A stretch of 64,000 bases of DNA, from NCBI RefSeq assembly GCF_023856365.1, contig NC_064538.1, positions 16,098,935 to 16,162,934 of the forward strand. The letters run 5' to 3'. Source of the DNA: Brienomyrus brachyistius (Eukaryota > Chordata > Actinopteri > Osteoglossiformes > Mormyridae). The notes under the pieces were generated by a model. The model was not told where the DNA came from, made no database searches, and saw only the letters and a program-made list of their open reading frames with translations. Below are positions 9,401-23,843 of the stretch, piece by piece. Position 1 is the stretch's first letter. Every line of letters begins with the position of its first letter. A program made the translations under genes and the position numbers.

Positions 9401-12400
9401 GAATTGTTCAGGAAAGCCCAGGGTTTAGAGGAGGGATCTGCATATTTCTCTAGGGTGAGAAGCAGTCATTCCCGTACCCACTAGGTCTCTCTCTTACTTG
9501 TATCGAAGGCTGCCTTTAGGGCCTGGATATCGGTGGCCACCCCGGAGATCCTATAGATGCCGACCTCGTCGATGCCCCGCTTCTCCACCTCCTCGATGCA
9601 CTGGCGTACGATGTAAGGCACCTTGGAGCGCTCGCGTCTGAGGATCGACACAGACAATGTCATGCGATCCAGCAGGACACTGCTGACACGTCAGGTGGAC
9701 AGAGGAATGAGAAGCTAATGAGCTGTCGAGGAATTACTTGGTCACCACGCTGATTTTGACACCGAACACTCCACTCTGCTTTTTGGACGGCGTCCTCTTC
9801 AAACTCAAGTCACGACTTGTGAACTTCATGGAGAACTCCACTTTGATCTGAAAGAAGCAGCCATTGATTGGTTATGATTTCCGAGGGTAGCGAGGACATA
9901 TGAAGATGACTCCATTACTGCTTCCAGAAGGTTCCATGATATGATAATAATAACAGTAATTGTTACTTTATTGATTCCCGTGGGGGAATTCTTTTTATAC
10001 CTCTATGCTCATGGACCCGCAGACGTGCCAAATCTGGGTTCAAACCTTCTGATCATAAGCACACAGGCTTAGCCCACTGAGCCACATGCTGCCCCCTAAC
10101 TATGATACATAGTTTAGGTCAGGGGCTGGCAATCTCATCTTCATAGGGCCAGTGTGTATGCAGGTTTTGGGGATAACCTTTAGGTCAGCTGTTCAAACCC
10201 AGGTGTGAGGACTTTTCAGCCATTCAGTCCTCTAATTTGTAATATAATTAGTGAGTTACAGTAAAAACCCTCATACCCAACAACCCTTTCCTAAATGGGG
10301 TCTATTTGCAATCAATAGGTGCTCACAATTGCAGTACCACTCGTGTCCTTAGGGGGCCACTTACACCATTCATCTCGATGACGTCCATGTGCCAGTTCTT
10401 GGACTGTACAGTCTGTGGGTCCAGCTGGAAGACAAAGAAGCAGATTGACCATTTGTTTTAAGGACTTGTACCATTCATGTGTTTTTTGCATATTAGGTAC
10501 CATTTTCACACAAAAAAAAATTCAAGTAATTCTTTGTAAAACATTTCCATTTGCCAGAAAGGTTCCCATGCAACTTCTGGAATGACTAAAACAGTCCTAC
10601 AGGTCGACAGGGATCAAAACCCCATGAAAAAAAGACGCAGTATGTCCCTCATAAAACTCCCCCAATGTACATGAGCACTGGAACCAACAAACACACACTG
10701 ACCAAACCCTCAAAGACTGACAGCACCTCCCAGGAGAAGCATGTTTAACTAAACTCCAACCCCCCCACATCAAGTCAATTAAATATTGCTCAAGACCCAA
10801 GTTTCCTCTTCATGGAACAGACTTTGATTTTCACAGTACAGTCCCTCCCAGCATCTGAACAACAAATAAAACACAGTGCCACTCATGTTCTAAGAAATGC
10901 TAAACTTCTTTGTGGTTCAGAAATCAAACACTTAATCGTCATTCGCAGCTTCTGCCAAACTCGTCAAGCAGGTCGAGGTGATGCCACCTCCTGTAGCAGA
11001 GTGTGCTGCCCAGCATAAGCCCAAGTCAGGCTACACGTTCCAGCCCTGGGTTGCTGGGTTGACAAAATCTCCCATGTTTTCCAAAACTTCGGCACTCGGT
11101 GGAAATCAGAAAAGTCGTCAGAGAGCCGCCTGCCCTGTCACTGCACGCACCTGCCCAGCCAAAAACGGCTTCCCAGCCCGTCTGAATTATGCAGTCTTTT
11201 AACCTCGGCCAAGAGATCGCAGCCGCGTTCCACTTTGAGACTCTGAAATCTCCCGGGACATTTCCGCTTCGACGAAGATTCCATTTTCCACAGCCTTCTG
11301 GAAATTCCCAGACTGGCCCTCTATATTTAAGAATCCCTGGGAACTGAAGTTGACATTTTTTTTCCCTTGCTTATTAAATTTCTGGGACACTGAGAGCATT
11401 AACTGCCCCCCCATGCTAGTGCTCCAGAGCCCCATACCGTGGAGGGGGGGGGATCTGTGCCTCACAGCCCTGGCCCTGTGAGCTAATAAGGCAAGCAGAT
11501 GACCCTTGGGGAGACACAGTCAAAAATCATCTGCTAACTGCACATTGGTACAGCACTGTATGCAATGTTTAGTCAATAGCCATAAGTCAGACTAAAGGAC
11601 CATCATCTGGATTATTTTCTGCTGGTCAGTATTAACCTGAACACAAGAGAACATGTCGTTAAATACAAGACACACCAAACCATGTTGTTTTTGCGACAAA
11701 AGACAGGAATTCACGTAAACATCATCAGAAGTAGTAAACACAGGAGATAGAGCTCTGCACAGGCTACAGCAATCGAGCTAAAGTCTGCTTTGCTCTGGTT
11801 AGTCAAACACTTTCCCTGGGTTTTCATCTCTTTCTGGTGACATTTGTCCGCTGCCGACCTGATCCCCGCTTCTGTGTGATCTCGAAACACGGATTTGTGC
11901 TCGAACGACGTCACCACCATGTGTTCCCATGCACTCTGGATTTACTTACCACCCACCCCCCACTCAGCTCCTTTTTCTCATTATGAAACACCTAATCCAT
12001 GCATGGGATCATGGCAACATACTCCAGGTTACTGCATAAGGATTCACTAAGCAAGGAACTTCACCGATGAACTGACTTCCAGCCAATGTACAATGACGGC
12101 AAACTGGAAGAACAACCATCCTGGCCGAGGATGACGGGAAGCATGATCCCGCACAGGGTCCAACATCATTCCAGTCCACAATTGTTCACAAAAGTAATGG
12201 CCTGCTTGTTTGTCATTTTAAATGACTTGCTTTGCTGTACCAAATTATCAGAGCAGCGGGGGATTTAAAACTAGCTTAGAGTAGCAGACTTACCACCACT
12301 GGCCCTTGGAGGCCTGAGCAAAGAACCTCCCAGATGTTGGCGTGACTCTGTGCTCAGAGTTCAAACTCAAACCGCTGCCCTATTCATCACCGTTATTAAA

Positions 12401-15400
12401 GACGAAGGAAGTCAAACAAGGCCATAGGCAGATGATCCCCTAACACAGCTCCAATTACCCAAACTCTCACCTGCAGTTAATCTCGGGGGGGTTGAGGGGG
12501 TGTGGGGGGGGGGGTCCTGCTCCTTTAGAATTTTTCAAGGAAGCTCACAGGAAACCTGCAAAGGGACCAGCTGGGGAATATCTTTAATGCAAAGCTGATC
12601 GACTTGTTATGCAGTTCAAAGTTACAGCGGCGAGGTGAGAGAAGGGAGCCAGCAAACAAATGAAGCCGCAGACAAAGGAGGATGACTGCACAAAATCGCC
12701 GGCAAGCCGGGAAAACATGGAGGCGTGCTGCCGCATCCCTGCATGTGGGACGCAGCTTAAATGAGATTAACTGCATGTGTGCTCAGTGACAGGCTGGTCG
12801 CAGGACTAATCTCTAGACACAGCAGGAGACCCCAGCAGAGGAACATCACGAGTTGTGGGCGGCAAGCTCGTTCCCGGAAAGCGATGGAGGCTGACGGTGA
12901 TGGTTCGGAGCGAAGTGAATGGGTCACATTCTCTGAGACAGAGGGGCTTTGGAGGGGCAGGCGATGGGAACCAGATGAAGCCCTGCTGGGGGCCTCCTTG
13001 CTGAGTGCTGGCGGCAGTACTGGTACGAGAGTGGTGGCCCGCTTGGGCCGTTTCCCTGGGAGGGGGGCCCAGAGCAGATTCAATTCTGCCAGGTCAGCTA
13101 TAATAAGCACCCTGCGGCACCCTGCGGGGGGGGGGGGCGGGTACTGCCTGAGATTTAAGTGGGGCATCAGTAAACCAGGTCTCATACAAGCACAGGAATA
13201 ACGACAAACACTGCAGCTACCCCTTTATTTAAGTGGTTATGTTTGAGACAAAGGAAAAACAAAATCCCAGAGGCTTTTTAACTAAAGTGGAATAAAGGAA
13301 AGAGCACAAAAACAGGGGCAATAACCAAATCTGGTGAGAAAGAAAGGTGCCACAATTTAACTGGCCCGACACTGAGGTGTGGCCTCTCATCTCCGACATT
13401 CAGAAAGAGCCAGAAGGGGTGCGGGGAGCTTCAGAGCTGCATCAGCACTAGGCAGGCCGGCTGGGAGATGCACAGCAGAGAGTGGAAGCAGGACCACATC
13501 CCTGGCAGGACCGCAGTGTCCGCACATGTAGTCTCACAAGAGCAGTGCAGGCTAACTGCCCCTCTGGGTCCTGTGTCAGGGCTCACTGCACAGCTCCCCG
13601 CGGTCACACCTGACAGTATGGATGTGCACGCATTACAGCAAGCGTGCATTATTTTCTGAGGTGTGGAAATAAACAGACATTCAAAGCGTTCGCTGAGTGA
13701 AGGCCTCATTTTTCTGGCACTGAATCAGGCACATGTCCTCAAATCCCAGTGAGTTACCCAGTGAAACGTAGGTTAAAGAGCACCCCCTATTCCCCCACAG
13801 CACAATGAGATACATCTGTCACAAGTTAATCAGAGATTAACATTCAGGCATACCCCATCGAAGACTACTAGCCAAATCCCAAACTGCTGCCATACGTTAA
13901 ATTATTTCCAAATACTTTATCTCCTTCTCACAGGTCTTTGTTTTTAGTTTTCATCCGTCTTGTTTCATTACCATTAAGCAGCTTAGCAGATCTTAATTTA
14001 TGGAGTGTTTATGTGTGTTAAAAGATTGAATGAGCTTTGACCCTGACACCGCCACTTTGACAGGAAGTGTCATTCTTTCGACCAGACGAGGTGCTTGGAT
14101 CACAAGGCCATTGAGAGGCCTTACTGCTCACTGAGACACAGAACACGGATACAAAGTGTTTTCGCTGAAATCTGTTGCATCTCCATACTGGGTGTTCTGT
14201 ATGCCAATGGTCCACTCCGACAGGCAGGTGGGCAGTGGTTATCGGCACTCCAGGGTGAGTGCAAGACCGCAGCCCCTGGAATGCTCTACTCTAACTTTCA
14301 GGGCCGTATAGAGATTACATGGAGTTTCTGCTTCAGCAAAGAGAGAAAGTAATTGCCGTGCTTACCAACATGCCACAAATTCTGCCATTTCACCCCATTG
14401 GAACTTTCTGAAACAAGCCCTTTAACATCATGAGTCTGATTTAAAGGTCTGAGGTCGATTTCTTGGCCTCTGGGTCTGCTTTCCCTGCAGCATGACCTGG
14501 CTGGAACCTTAACTGCAGGCGACCTTTGAAGGGGAAATACCACCCCGATAACCAGGTCTGTATGGGAACAAGAGCCGGATGTTTTTCCTCATAAAATTAG
14601 GCTTGACAGAGATGTCCTTCACAGCTGGTCTGAGATGCACTTTTCAATAGAAGTGCTACAAAAACACAGACAATTACTTTCTGGTGAGCAAGATCACACA
14701 GAGACCAGGCAAATACCATACAGACCGCAGAGAGTCCATGCACAGGACATGGAAAGATCACACAGAGACTATGCAGAAACTACACAGGGACTAGGCACAG
14801 ACCACACAGAGACCATGTAGAGATTGCGTATGGACTATGCAGAGACCATGCACAGACTACTCAGAGAGTGCATAGGCCATGCAGAGATCACTTGGAGACC
14901 ACAGAGATGGCATAAAGACCACACACAGACCACGTAGAAACCCCTCAGAGACTGTGCAGAAACCATGCAGAGACCATGCACAGATCACTCAGATAAGGTG
15001 CAAAGACCACCCAGAGACCGCACACAGACTGCACAGAGATCACTCACGAGACCATACAAAAATTACTCAGAGACCATACAGAGACCAAGCACAGGCCATG
15101 GAGAGACCAGTCAGAGACCATACAAAGACCACGCACAAACTGCACAGAGAACACTCAGAGACCGGGCATAGACTACCAGCATATTAGATGATGATGGACA
15201 GAACATGCTGTCCATGATGTTATTCAAATTCCCAGAACTACACAAGTTACGAGGGAAAATCCCCCAGCGAATGAAAGCCACCTGCTGTGTAAAAGTTAGC
15301 AAACCCTGACCTTAAGGAGTGGTGCCAAGCCGCAGGTTTAATGAGAGAAAACCATCCATGGTTGGCACAGAAACTGCCCCCCCCCACACACAATTTCCTG

Positions 15401-17543
15401 ATGCTAACTGGATCTAGAGCTTGTTTATTCTGTGCTATGGCATGAGCATTGAGCCATACATGGTGTCCACATGTAACATGTGTTTGACCCTCCCCAGCAT
15501 AAACCCCTTCCCCAACAAAGGCACAGCCTCAGCCCCAGCCTGCCCCCACTGCAGCATGACACACGTATGCCAAGCACAGAATCTGCCATAGCAGGACACT
15601 AAAACTCACTGCGTAGTAGTAGTAATTAGAAGAAGAGCAGCAGTGAGCAACGCTACATTAACTTGTTTCTGTAATTAGCACAGGGCTGGGTCTCCCAAAC
15701 ACTCCTCCACAATAAACATCCACACATACGATTCAGAGTTTAATATAGCTGCCTGTGGAGATGCAGAATCATTCATAACCAGCAAGTCAAAGCTCTTTAG
15801 TCATCTCTATGTGGACCGCCTTTGACAATCGACATTTACACGTATGTGCTCAGAGCCCTGGTATTAAACAACAGGGCAGAAAGAGGCCAACATTGCTTGT
15901 TGTGCAGCTCCTGCAGATCCAGAGACTGGCCTGTTTTCCCCAGAGCCTCAGTCTGTCAATCCCATTCCTCCTACAGAAGCCTGATTTAGCGGCCATGACC
16001 CTGGTTTGGTGGAAACAACATGCTGGATGAATTCAGCACCTGGATTAAGTGTTGCTCAGAGGCCTTGTGTTGGTACAGCTATTAAAACACAGAGTCACAT
16101 CATCACATCAGTGACTAAAGAAGCAGCACCAATGTGGAGCCGAGGGCCCAGGACCCCTCTTTCAATGTTGCCCCCATTCTTAGGTCTCACGTTACAGCTG
16201 GTGCCGGATGAGCTGTGCCCCTCCCCGGTCGAGGACATAAACACAGCATGCCGTCTGCCTGCCCCACACTCATGGGTCAAGCAAAGGTCATTAGACCCCC
16301 AACTCTCTGTCCATGAAACATGCACGGGTTCAGGCGCTCGCAAGTGGCACTAATTTATGTCATTAGCCTGGAACGTTCCAGCAAAATCAGGACACTCAGC
16401 AGTAAATGATGTCCCCGACAAGCCATGCATGGGCTGATTCCATCAGCTTGCGTCAGAAGGGAAAAGAGCGTCAGCAATTGGTGACTCAGCCCTGAGGTCC
16501 CCTGAGGCAGGGCTTAGGGGAGCAGAGTGTTTGCTGAAACATCCCCAAAGTAACAGGGCAACCCTCCTCCATGCTTCTGTAAGGAAGCCCCAGTTTACGC
16601 AGGTTTGGAGATATTACCTTCCTGTAACATCACACGTCAGGGTGATGTGACAGACTAAAATGCCCCCCAGCCCCCCCATCAAGTCGGCTTCCGACACACA
16701 TGCTAGCCTCCTATTAGTACTCCCTCTGGCTCCCCCCACTGGTAGTGGCGGCGGTGGCGGCGGGCGGACCTTCTGCCGGAGGAGCTTGCTGCGCACGCGG
16801 CCCCACAGCTTGGCCCCGGTGTTGGGGGGCCGCTTGCTGGGGGGGTGGTCCAGGCCAGTCTCCACGCAGCAGCGCTCCAGGCGCTCACACACCGAGCTCA
16901 GGCTGCAGTCAGACACCAGCACCTCCGTCATCCTTCCGAGGGGTCCAGAGGGCCGACTGGGGGCGGGGATGTTAAAGACCCGCACCCCCGGGAGGGGGGG
17001 GGGCAAGTAAGATAGAAGTGGTAGGGTGGCCCAAAACTCCCCTAAATCTTTTCCCGGAGCTCAAAGATCCAGCGTTTGTCGTGTGGATGAAAACCACGAA
17101 GCACAATGCAAGTTGAATTCCAAAAAAAAGGAGAAGTAAAGGAGGAGAGGATGGCAGAGGCACCCCTGTGTGGCCTCTACATCCGCCGAGTCACAGCAGG
17201 GAGGGCAGGGAGGCTCCGGGAGAGAGACCGGCAGCATAGAAGGAGCATTTATTCCGTGACCGAAGTGTGTGGAGACTCCACTGGCTGAGAGAAGAAACCC
17301 AAGGCTGGATCCCTCAGCGTCTCCGACTCATTCTACAGTGAACTGCCAGCCTCTGCAGCGTCCTCAGCTGAATGCCAGGAACATGAGCGGCACGGAGGGA
17401 GGGAGGAGAAAAGGAGGGAGGTGTGTGGAAGTGAGAGAGACAGATGAGAGAGGTATGTGTGCGTGAGTAAGAGAGGGAGCAGGGGGTTGCTGTCGTCAGC
17501 CCCAAGGCCCCATGAGTCTGCAGATGTGAGCAGAGAGAGAGAG

Positions 17544-17574
<31 letters not shown>

Positions 17575-20500
17575 GGGGAGAGAGAGAGAGAGTGGGAGAG
17601 AAAGAGCAAGAGAGAGATCCTCCAGTCCCCAATGGCAAACTCTCAGCACAGTCTGTTCCCAGAACCAGCTGCTGAACGAGGGAGTGGGGAGTAGAGGGAG
17701 AGAGGGGGGAGAGTGAGAGAAAGAGAGAGCAAGACAGAGAGCGAGGGAGGGGGAAACACTCTGATGCGACCTCAACGGTACCATTCCAGCTGGCAGGAGA
17801 TAAGAGAAATCCACCCTACCCCCCCTAGCCCCACAGCACATGAAAGCCATTGCGTTCCGTCATCAGAGGGGGTCCCCAACGCCACCACAACAGCCCACGT
17901 TCACCCCCTACACCCCGGGAGCTCCCTTGAGGTGATTGAGCAGAGCGACACACCTCTCAGCAATGTTGGGAGACATTGCAGGCTAGACATGAAGATGTTC
18001 TAGTGGTAAGGGGGCTAGGACACATGGGAGGTGCTCTTCTAAAAGCTATAAATATGAGATGATCTGAAACACCAACAAAAGATAGGGGATTGTTTTTTCA
18101 CGTTTATAGTGAATAAGGCCCTTTGTTTACTGCCACGTGATAAACATACACCATGTTCAGGCATGTGTACGAGGTGTTCCCTAGAGGGAGGGCAGCACAT
18201 CCTGTGAGGTACGAAGTGCTCCCTGTAGAGGTCAGCACTTCCTGTGTGCTATGAAGTGCTCCCTAGAGAAAGGTCAGCACTTCCTGTGAGCTAGGAGGTG
18301 TTCCCTGGAGGGAGGTCAGCACTTCCTGTGAGATACAAGGTACCCCCCAGAGGGAGGTCAGCACTTCCTGTGAGGTACAAGGTACTCCCTAGAGGGAGGT
18401 CAGCACTTCCTATGATCTACGTGGTGCTCCCTGTACAGGTCAGCACATTGTGTGAGCTACGAAGTGCTCCCTAGAGGGAGGTCAGCACTTCCTGTGAGCT
18501 CCTATGTGCTCCCTGGAGGGAGGTCAGCACTTCCTGTGAGTTACAAAGTGTTCCCTGGATGGAGGTCAGCACTTCCTGTGAGTTACAAAGTGTTCCCTGG
18601 ATGGAGGTCAGCACTTCCTGTGAGGTACAAGGTACTCCCTAGAGAGAGGTCAGCACTTCCTGTGAGCTATGAGTTGCTCCCTAGAGGGAGATCAGCACTT
18701 CCTGTGAGCTACGAAGGCCCTATGAAGAGTCAAACTGGACAACATGTGTGTTACTCCCTAGCACTTGTTCATACACATAGAAAGACCAAATCATGGCAGG
18801 AGTAGCTACAAGACAGACGCATGGGGGGGTCTCTTCTAAATATACCAAAGCCACCCAGAGCAAATGAGCCTTTGTTTGAGAGGTGTTTGGGGAGGCCTAT
18901 AGCCATGACAGAGCATGGCAACTGTCACATAAATCCTGCCAGGTTCTATAATCTGAATGTACATGATTTAATCAACAAAATCCAAGCTCGGGATACAGAT
19001 ACCCACATTGCAGCCAATCTGCAAATATATAATATACTTTCTGGGTTAAATCACTGCAGGGGTGCTGGCTTTATCCCCTTTCTGTAGATACCAGCTATAA
19101 TATTCACCAGTATATTAAGGATTATTTCCATCTCTGTTCTAAGGTTAGCAGTGCCATGAACTCGGCCTAACCCTTTGTCTCTCAAGCAGAGTCAGGAGTC
19201 GCGCACTTTGGAGAGGAATCTCACAAATTCACTGATCTCGGCTTTGGGGTAACGGTGCTCCATCACCATGGAGACGTCGTTTGGAGTACCACCGATGCTC
19301 CAAGAGAACATACTTCAAGCTACAGCTCATCACTCAGATTTACACAGCTAACATAATATGATGCAATATCTACCTGAGCACTGGCAACGATTTCAAGCCT
19401 GATACAGTGTATTCATCTTCTGGATTTTCAGAGCAGAGATGTTACTGTACAGATTTACTTTATTCAGGTCTCCAATAGTAGAAAAACCCAGAACCTTGTT
19501 TTCAAAGTCTTTGTTCTACAGAACTTCAGGAGGATTTCAGGAGATTCTGGCCTCATCGCACCCATGAAACACGGACTGGCTCAAGCTCGATGGTGAATAA
19601 TGTGGTGCAAAATGCCCCTGTTTGCCTCAACCTGCCCTCAAAATCAAAAGCATGTGGTGGTGATCACCACACATTGGGTCACATCTGCAAAGACCTACGA
19701 CCCAGGCATGGGGGAGATTCAATGACATACTTCTTGCTCTCTTTCGGGCCATCTGCCTTGGCGCTCAGCTCAGTCCAAGGTTGCCTCGTCTGGATGAAAG
19801 TGGCCGCTTCCACAAATCGGAGCATTTTAACAGATAAACATCCTGACAGAGAATGTGGACTAAAACCAAAGAAAACAGGACATGTACAGGACATAGGGAG
19901 AATCTCATGAGGATGGTCAATGTACGGGACATATGGAAAATCACGCAAGGCTGGTTAATGTCCTCGACATAGGGGGAATCACACAAGGGCGGCTATTATA
20001 CGGGACACATGGAGAATCACGCAAGGGCGGTTAAGGTACAAGACATAGGGAGAATCACGCGAGGGAGGTTAAGGTACAAGACATAGGGAGAATCACGCGA
20101 GGGAGGTTAAGGTACAAGACATATGGAGAAGCACGCGAGGGTGGTTAAGGTACGACACAAAGGGAGAATCGCAAGAGCATGCTAAGAGGGCGTTGCAGTG
20201 CCATCATCTGTGTATGTGCATTGCAATGATGACTCTCCAGATAATCAGTGGTTATTCTTGGCCTTGCGTTTACGTAATTAGGTTACTCATTGGAGCGTTT
20301 CGGTGAAATGGCCACTTGCTGTAATAAACCTACATAGTAACTATGGTGACCAGTTTCTTCCTGTTGCTCTCATTTGGGAAATCGTGTTACCTCCAATGTG
20401 AGATTAACAACCAGGCCAGCTTTCAGTTGTTTGGCACCACTTCAGACCAACTCATGTTAAAATAATAATCATTACAAAATAACAAAAACTCAATAAACAG

Positions 20501-23500
20501 TAACCAAACAGCCAGGACAGAAACCTCACAGATTCTTGAGTAAGATAACAGGAGGTTCTCCAGATCAGTGCGGAAAATTCTGCAGAGGTATTCAACAGTT
20601 TCCTCCAACAAACTTCTGAAACGGAGCTTTGCTGTATTAAATCATTCAATAAAAAAAATTTGCATGGCTAGACCACGGCACCTACAGAATCACAGCTCAA
20701 TCTACAGCTCAAGGGTGAAGCTGCATCCAGTCTCGGGGCTCCTTACACTCATGGGAAGAATAAAGAGGTTACAAGCATGCTTTCTCCACAGCGGGAATGA
20801 ATGAAAGGGGGACATTTGCTATATTGATGATCTTGAATTAGGTCACAGTCAGCAGAGTTTGTATTGTTTGTACTTCAGGAGCATTTATAAAGCATACAAA
20901 CCAACTTCTGGGGCTATTATCCTTTAATCTTCTTGGGTAAACATCTACGAATAGTCAGAGTGGTCAATTTCAGAGCGAACTAAAACAAAATCTAACACCA
21001 CATTTCTGCTGTGACCCCAATATGTTTACATTTACACACGCGCACACATACACTTGTGTTTGTTACAGACCAGGATAATTCAACTGCAGCCTGCAGAGCA
21101 CAAACAAACAAATGAGCTATATGTTACACTGCTCTCTTCTGTCACAAATGAGGAACCTTAAAAAGAGCAGAATCCGGGCATCATTTCCCCATCAGCATAG
21201 AGCAGCTAACATCCAGATTGTGAATTAGCTCCTAATGGACTCCGTATGTTGGAGACTTACCATGCCGTTTGTTTCTCAATCAAGAGATCAATCCAGTAAA
21301 AATACAACTGACAACTTTGTTTGTGTAAACACTGCAAACCTGAAAAATTATTGTTGCAACAATGCTTTCCCACCAGAACCTGAAAACATACAAACATGCA
21401 ACACGCATGAAGAAATGAATACTGATTCGCATCCAAACAGTGAACATGGAATAAACTATGGAACACAAAAGGGGTGGATTTCAATCTGGTCTGAAGACAG
21501 CTTCTCCAGATAAACTCATTGGCTAACAGTGCTTTGACCCAATGACCAAAGGAACCAAGACAATACATACAAGATATAATATGGCCAGTCATCCAACAAT
21601 CATGGGTTCAGATCCCATTCATGGTAAATGCTTCCATCTCAAAGTGACAGGATTGACTTCCTTTGCATTTTCTCTGTTTCTATGTACCTCTGATTCCTGC
21701 CTCTTCAGACAGCTCCATACCTGATCTTAACATGCCTGATAGATGACCACACCAATGAGTGACTGAACACCACCCCCCCTTCCACCACAACCCTAACGAC
21801 TTCTCCTCACAACCCACCTAAAGCCACACTACCAGGCAAACATCTGTTTGTAATCGTGGCTGATCCACCAGGTGGACAGAGCTCCAAGCAGCTGAATGTA
21901 TCTTAGTAGGAGAGCGATCCGGGGCAGGAGGACAGCTGCTGGAGCTTTCTGTCAGCACGTCTGGCTGACCTCTGACCTCCTCTAGGTATTGATTTGTGCA
22001 AATATTGCCCGGGATTGAATGCTGCCTTATCAGCACGAATGATGACGCATGCTCCTGACAGCTCATGATATCTTACCTAACTCCACGTACGGCTGAGCAT
22101 CACTCAGCCTGCAGCAGGCTGCTCCAAATCATACTATGGATCTTCTTTTTTCTCAAAATCACATGCTAAGCTTGCTAGCAAATCCCTTCCATCTGTGATG
22201 GAATTTGCGCTGAGTGAACATTCTTTTACGGCAAGGTTTCTTCCGGGTGGTGATGCATGTAGGAGGCCTGAAACGCACTAAGCCCACCGCTTACACTCCT
22301 CTAGAGGACGCGGTTTACTCTGTCCGGTATGCATGAGTCACCACACAAACAGTTTGCAGAGCCTACAATTTCCAAGCTGGTGAGCTCATCTCTCTTGTCC
22401 ACTGGATGCCCTCAAAGCAGCATCCAGGTGCCCAGACTCCTCTCCACCACGCCCCATCTCTCCCGCTCTGAGGGGTTGGTCAGGATTAGTTCATGCTGGC
22501 TGGCACAGGTTACCCAGCTGTGCATTGCCAACATCAGTCTGGCATGGGGTCGGGGGGGGGTGGGGTGGGGTGCAATTTGTGGAATGCTTTGGGGAGGAGG
22601 GGGGGGTCTGGAATGTTCTGAAATCATATTCCTCCCCATTCCATAAAATGACTTTCCCACCAAGTAAGCTATCTGGAACTTTCCCATAGCACTCCAGTGG
22701 ACATGATACCGTCTTCAGTCAGCAATAGCCACGTTACGCCTGTTTGTGTTATGCAATGCTCATAAATCCTGAACAAGGGAGCCCCTTACTCCCCACGGCT
22801 GCTAAGCCTGTCTTACTAATTTGTTAAAATACATACCAACAGTACAAGCTTGTTATGCAATTTTGTTGCGCGGAACATTTTACCACCAATGGGCATAAAA
22901 ATTCTTTGAGGCTACAAAAAATTAAATGGAAAAAATCAGAACAAGAATTAGCTAAAAATATTTAAATGAAGAACATCTATCACCACAGCCAGTCAGTCTC
23001 CATCGATCAACAGCATTCCATTAACTCCTAATTTCAAAAACAATTATGCTGCAAGTGATACATTACCTGATGAGGCATATTTAAAAAAATAGCTGCTTAG
23101 ACGAAGATGGATGGATGACGGGCATGTTATGAAAGATGGGATGCCCCGCCCTCAGTGGAGGCCACACCCCCTGGTCCCACCCACTGCCAGGCCAACATCC
23201 AGCTAACCTCACAACATGCCAGTTCTAAGGGCTTCGAAACGGGAACCAGAGCTGAGGCAGCTCTTGGCTGTCCCCAGAAGATCTGCTTGAACCATTGGCC
23301 AGGTTTAACTGCTGGATGTCCTAATGCAGTCTGAAAGCACGGAGCACACTACAACCAGTTCTCCTTGCAGCCCAGGACTCACCATGGTGACCGAAAATAA
23401 ACATCCTTGCAGTAAAAGTCAGATATTTATCACTGTAAGTGACGGGGCCCCACATGTCTTCTTGCATGTTATAACGATAGACTGTTGGGTGGTTAATAAC

Positions 23501-23786
23501 CACAGCTACACATTAGCAAAGCAAAAGCTCACGTCTCTGTGATCCTTTGTAGATGATTTTTCTCCCTAAGCAGCATTTCAGACTCAAGTCAACTGAATAA
23601 GTTACCAGAAAACTTGCTGCATGAGACAGGACACAGAGTGGCTGAATTTATCACTGAATTTCCTTTATGCATTTGTCTAAATACAGTATCCTTTGCTGTG
23701 TTTTTCTCCGCTAATCGAAATTTCTCCCCACAGGGATCAAGAAAGTTCCATTTCGTCTTGCCTTATCTGAATAAGGCAGGTGCATT

Positions 23787-23843
<57 letters not shown>

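Larger units (their letters stand above)
9848..10364 (-). other. abr: abr intron with composite SINE and another dispersed repeat
   Basis: Contains a minus-oriented tRNA-headed SINE at about 9960-10097 and, at about 10115-10265, a stretch resembling the fish repeat that reads 'ggtcaggggctggcaatctc'. The repeats fill most of the intron. Confidence 0.75.

Noticed and set aside
12757..13201. Overlapping open frames of more than 140 codons on both strands
   Set aside because: Products are not recognised, the two strands mirror each other, and no splice pattern links them to abr. GC-rich intron sequence explains the length.
14635..15187. Arg/Asp/His-rich plus-strand frames
   Set aside because: Translation of the degenerate CAGAGACCATGCACA repeat array.
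17314..17850. Minus-strand frame of 178 codons, Leu/Ser-rich
   Set aside because: It is the translation of the (CT)n/(GA)n tract; low complexity and no homology.
18452..18805. Plus-strand frame of 14-residue repeats
   Set aside because: Follows from the 42-bp minisatellite unit being divisible by three; no start, promoter or splice context.
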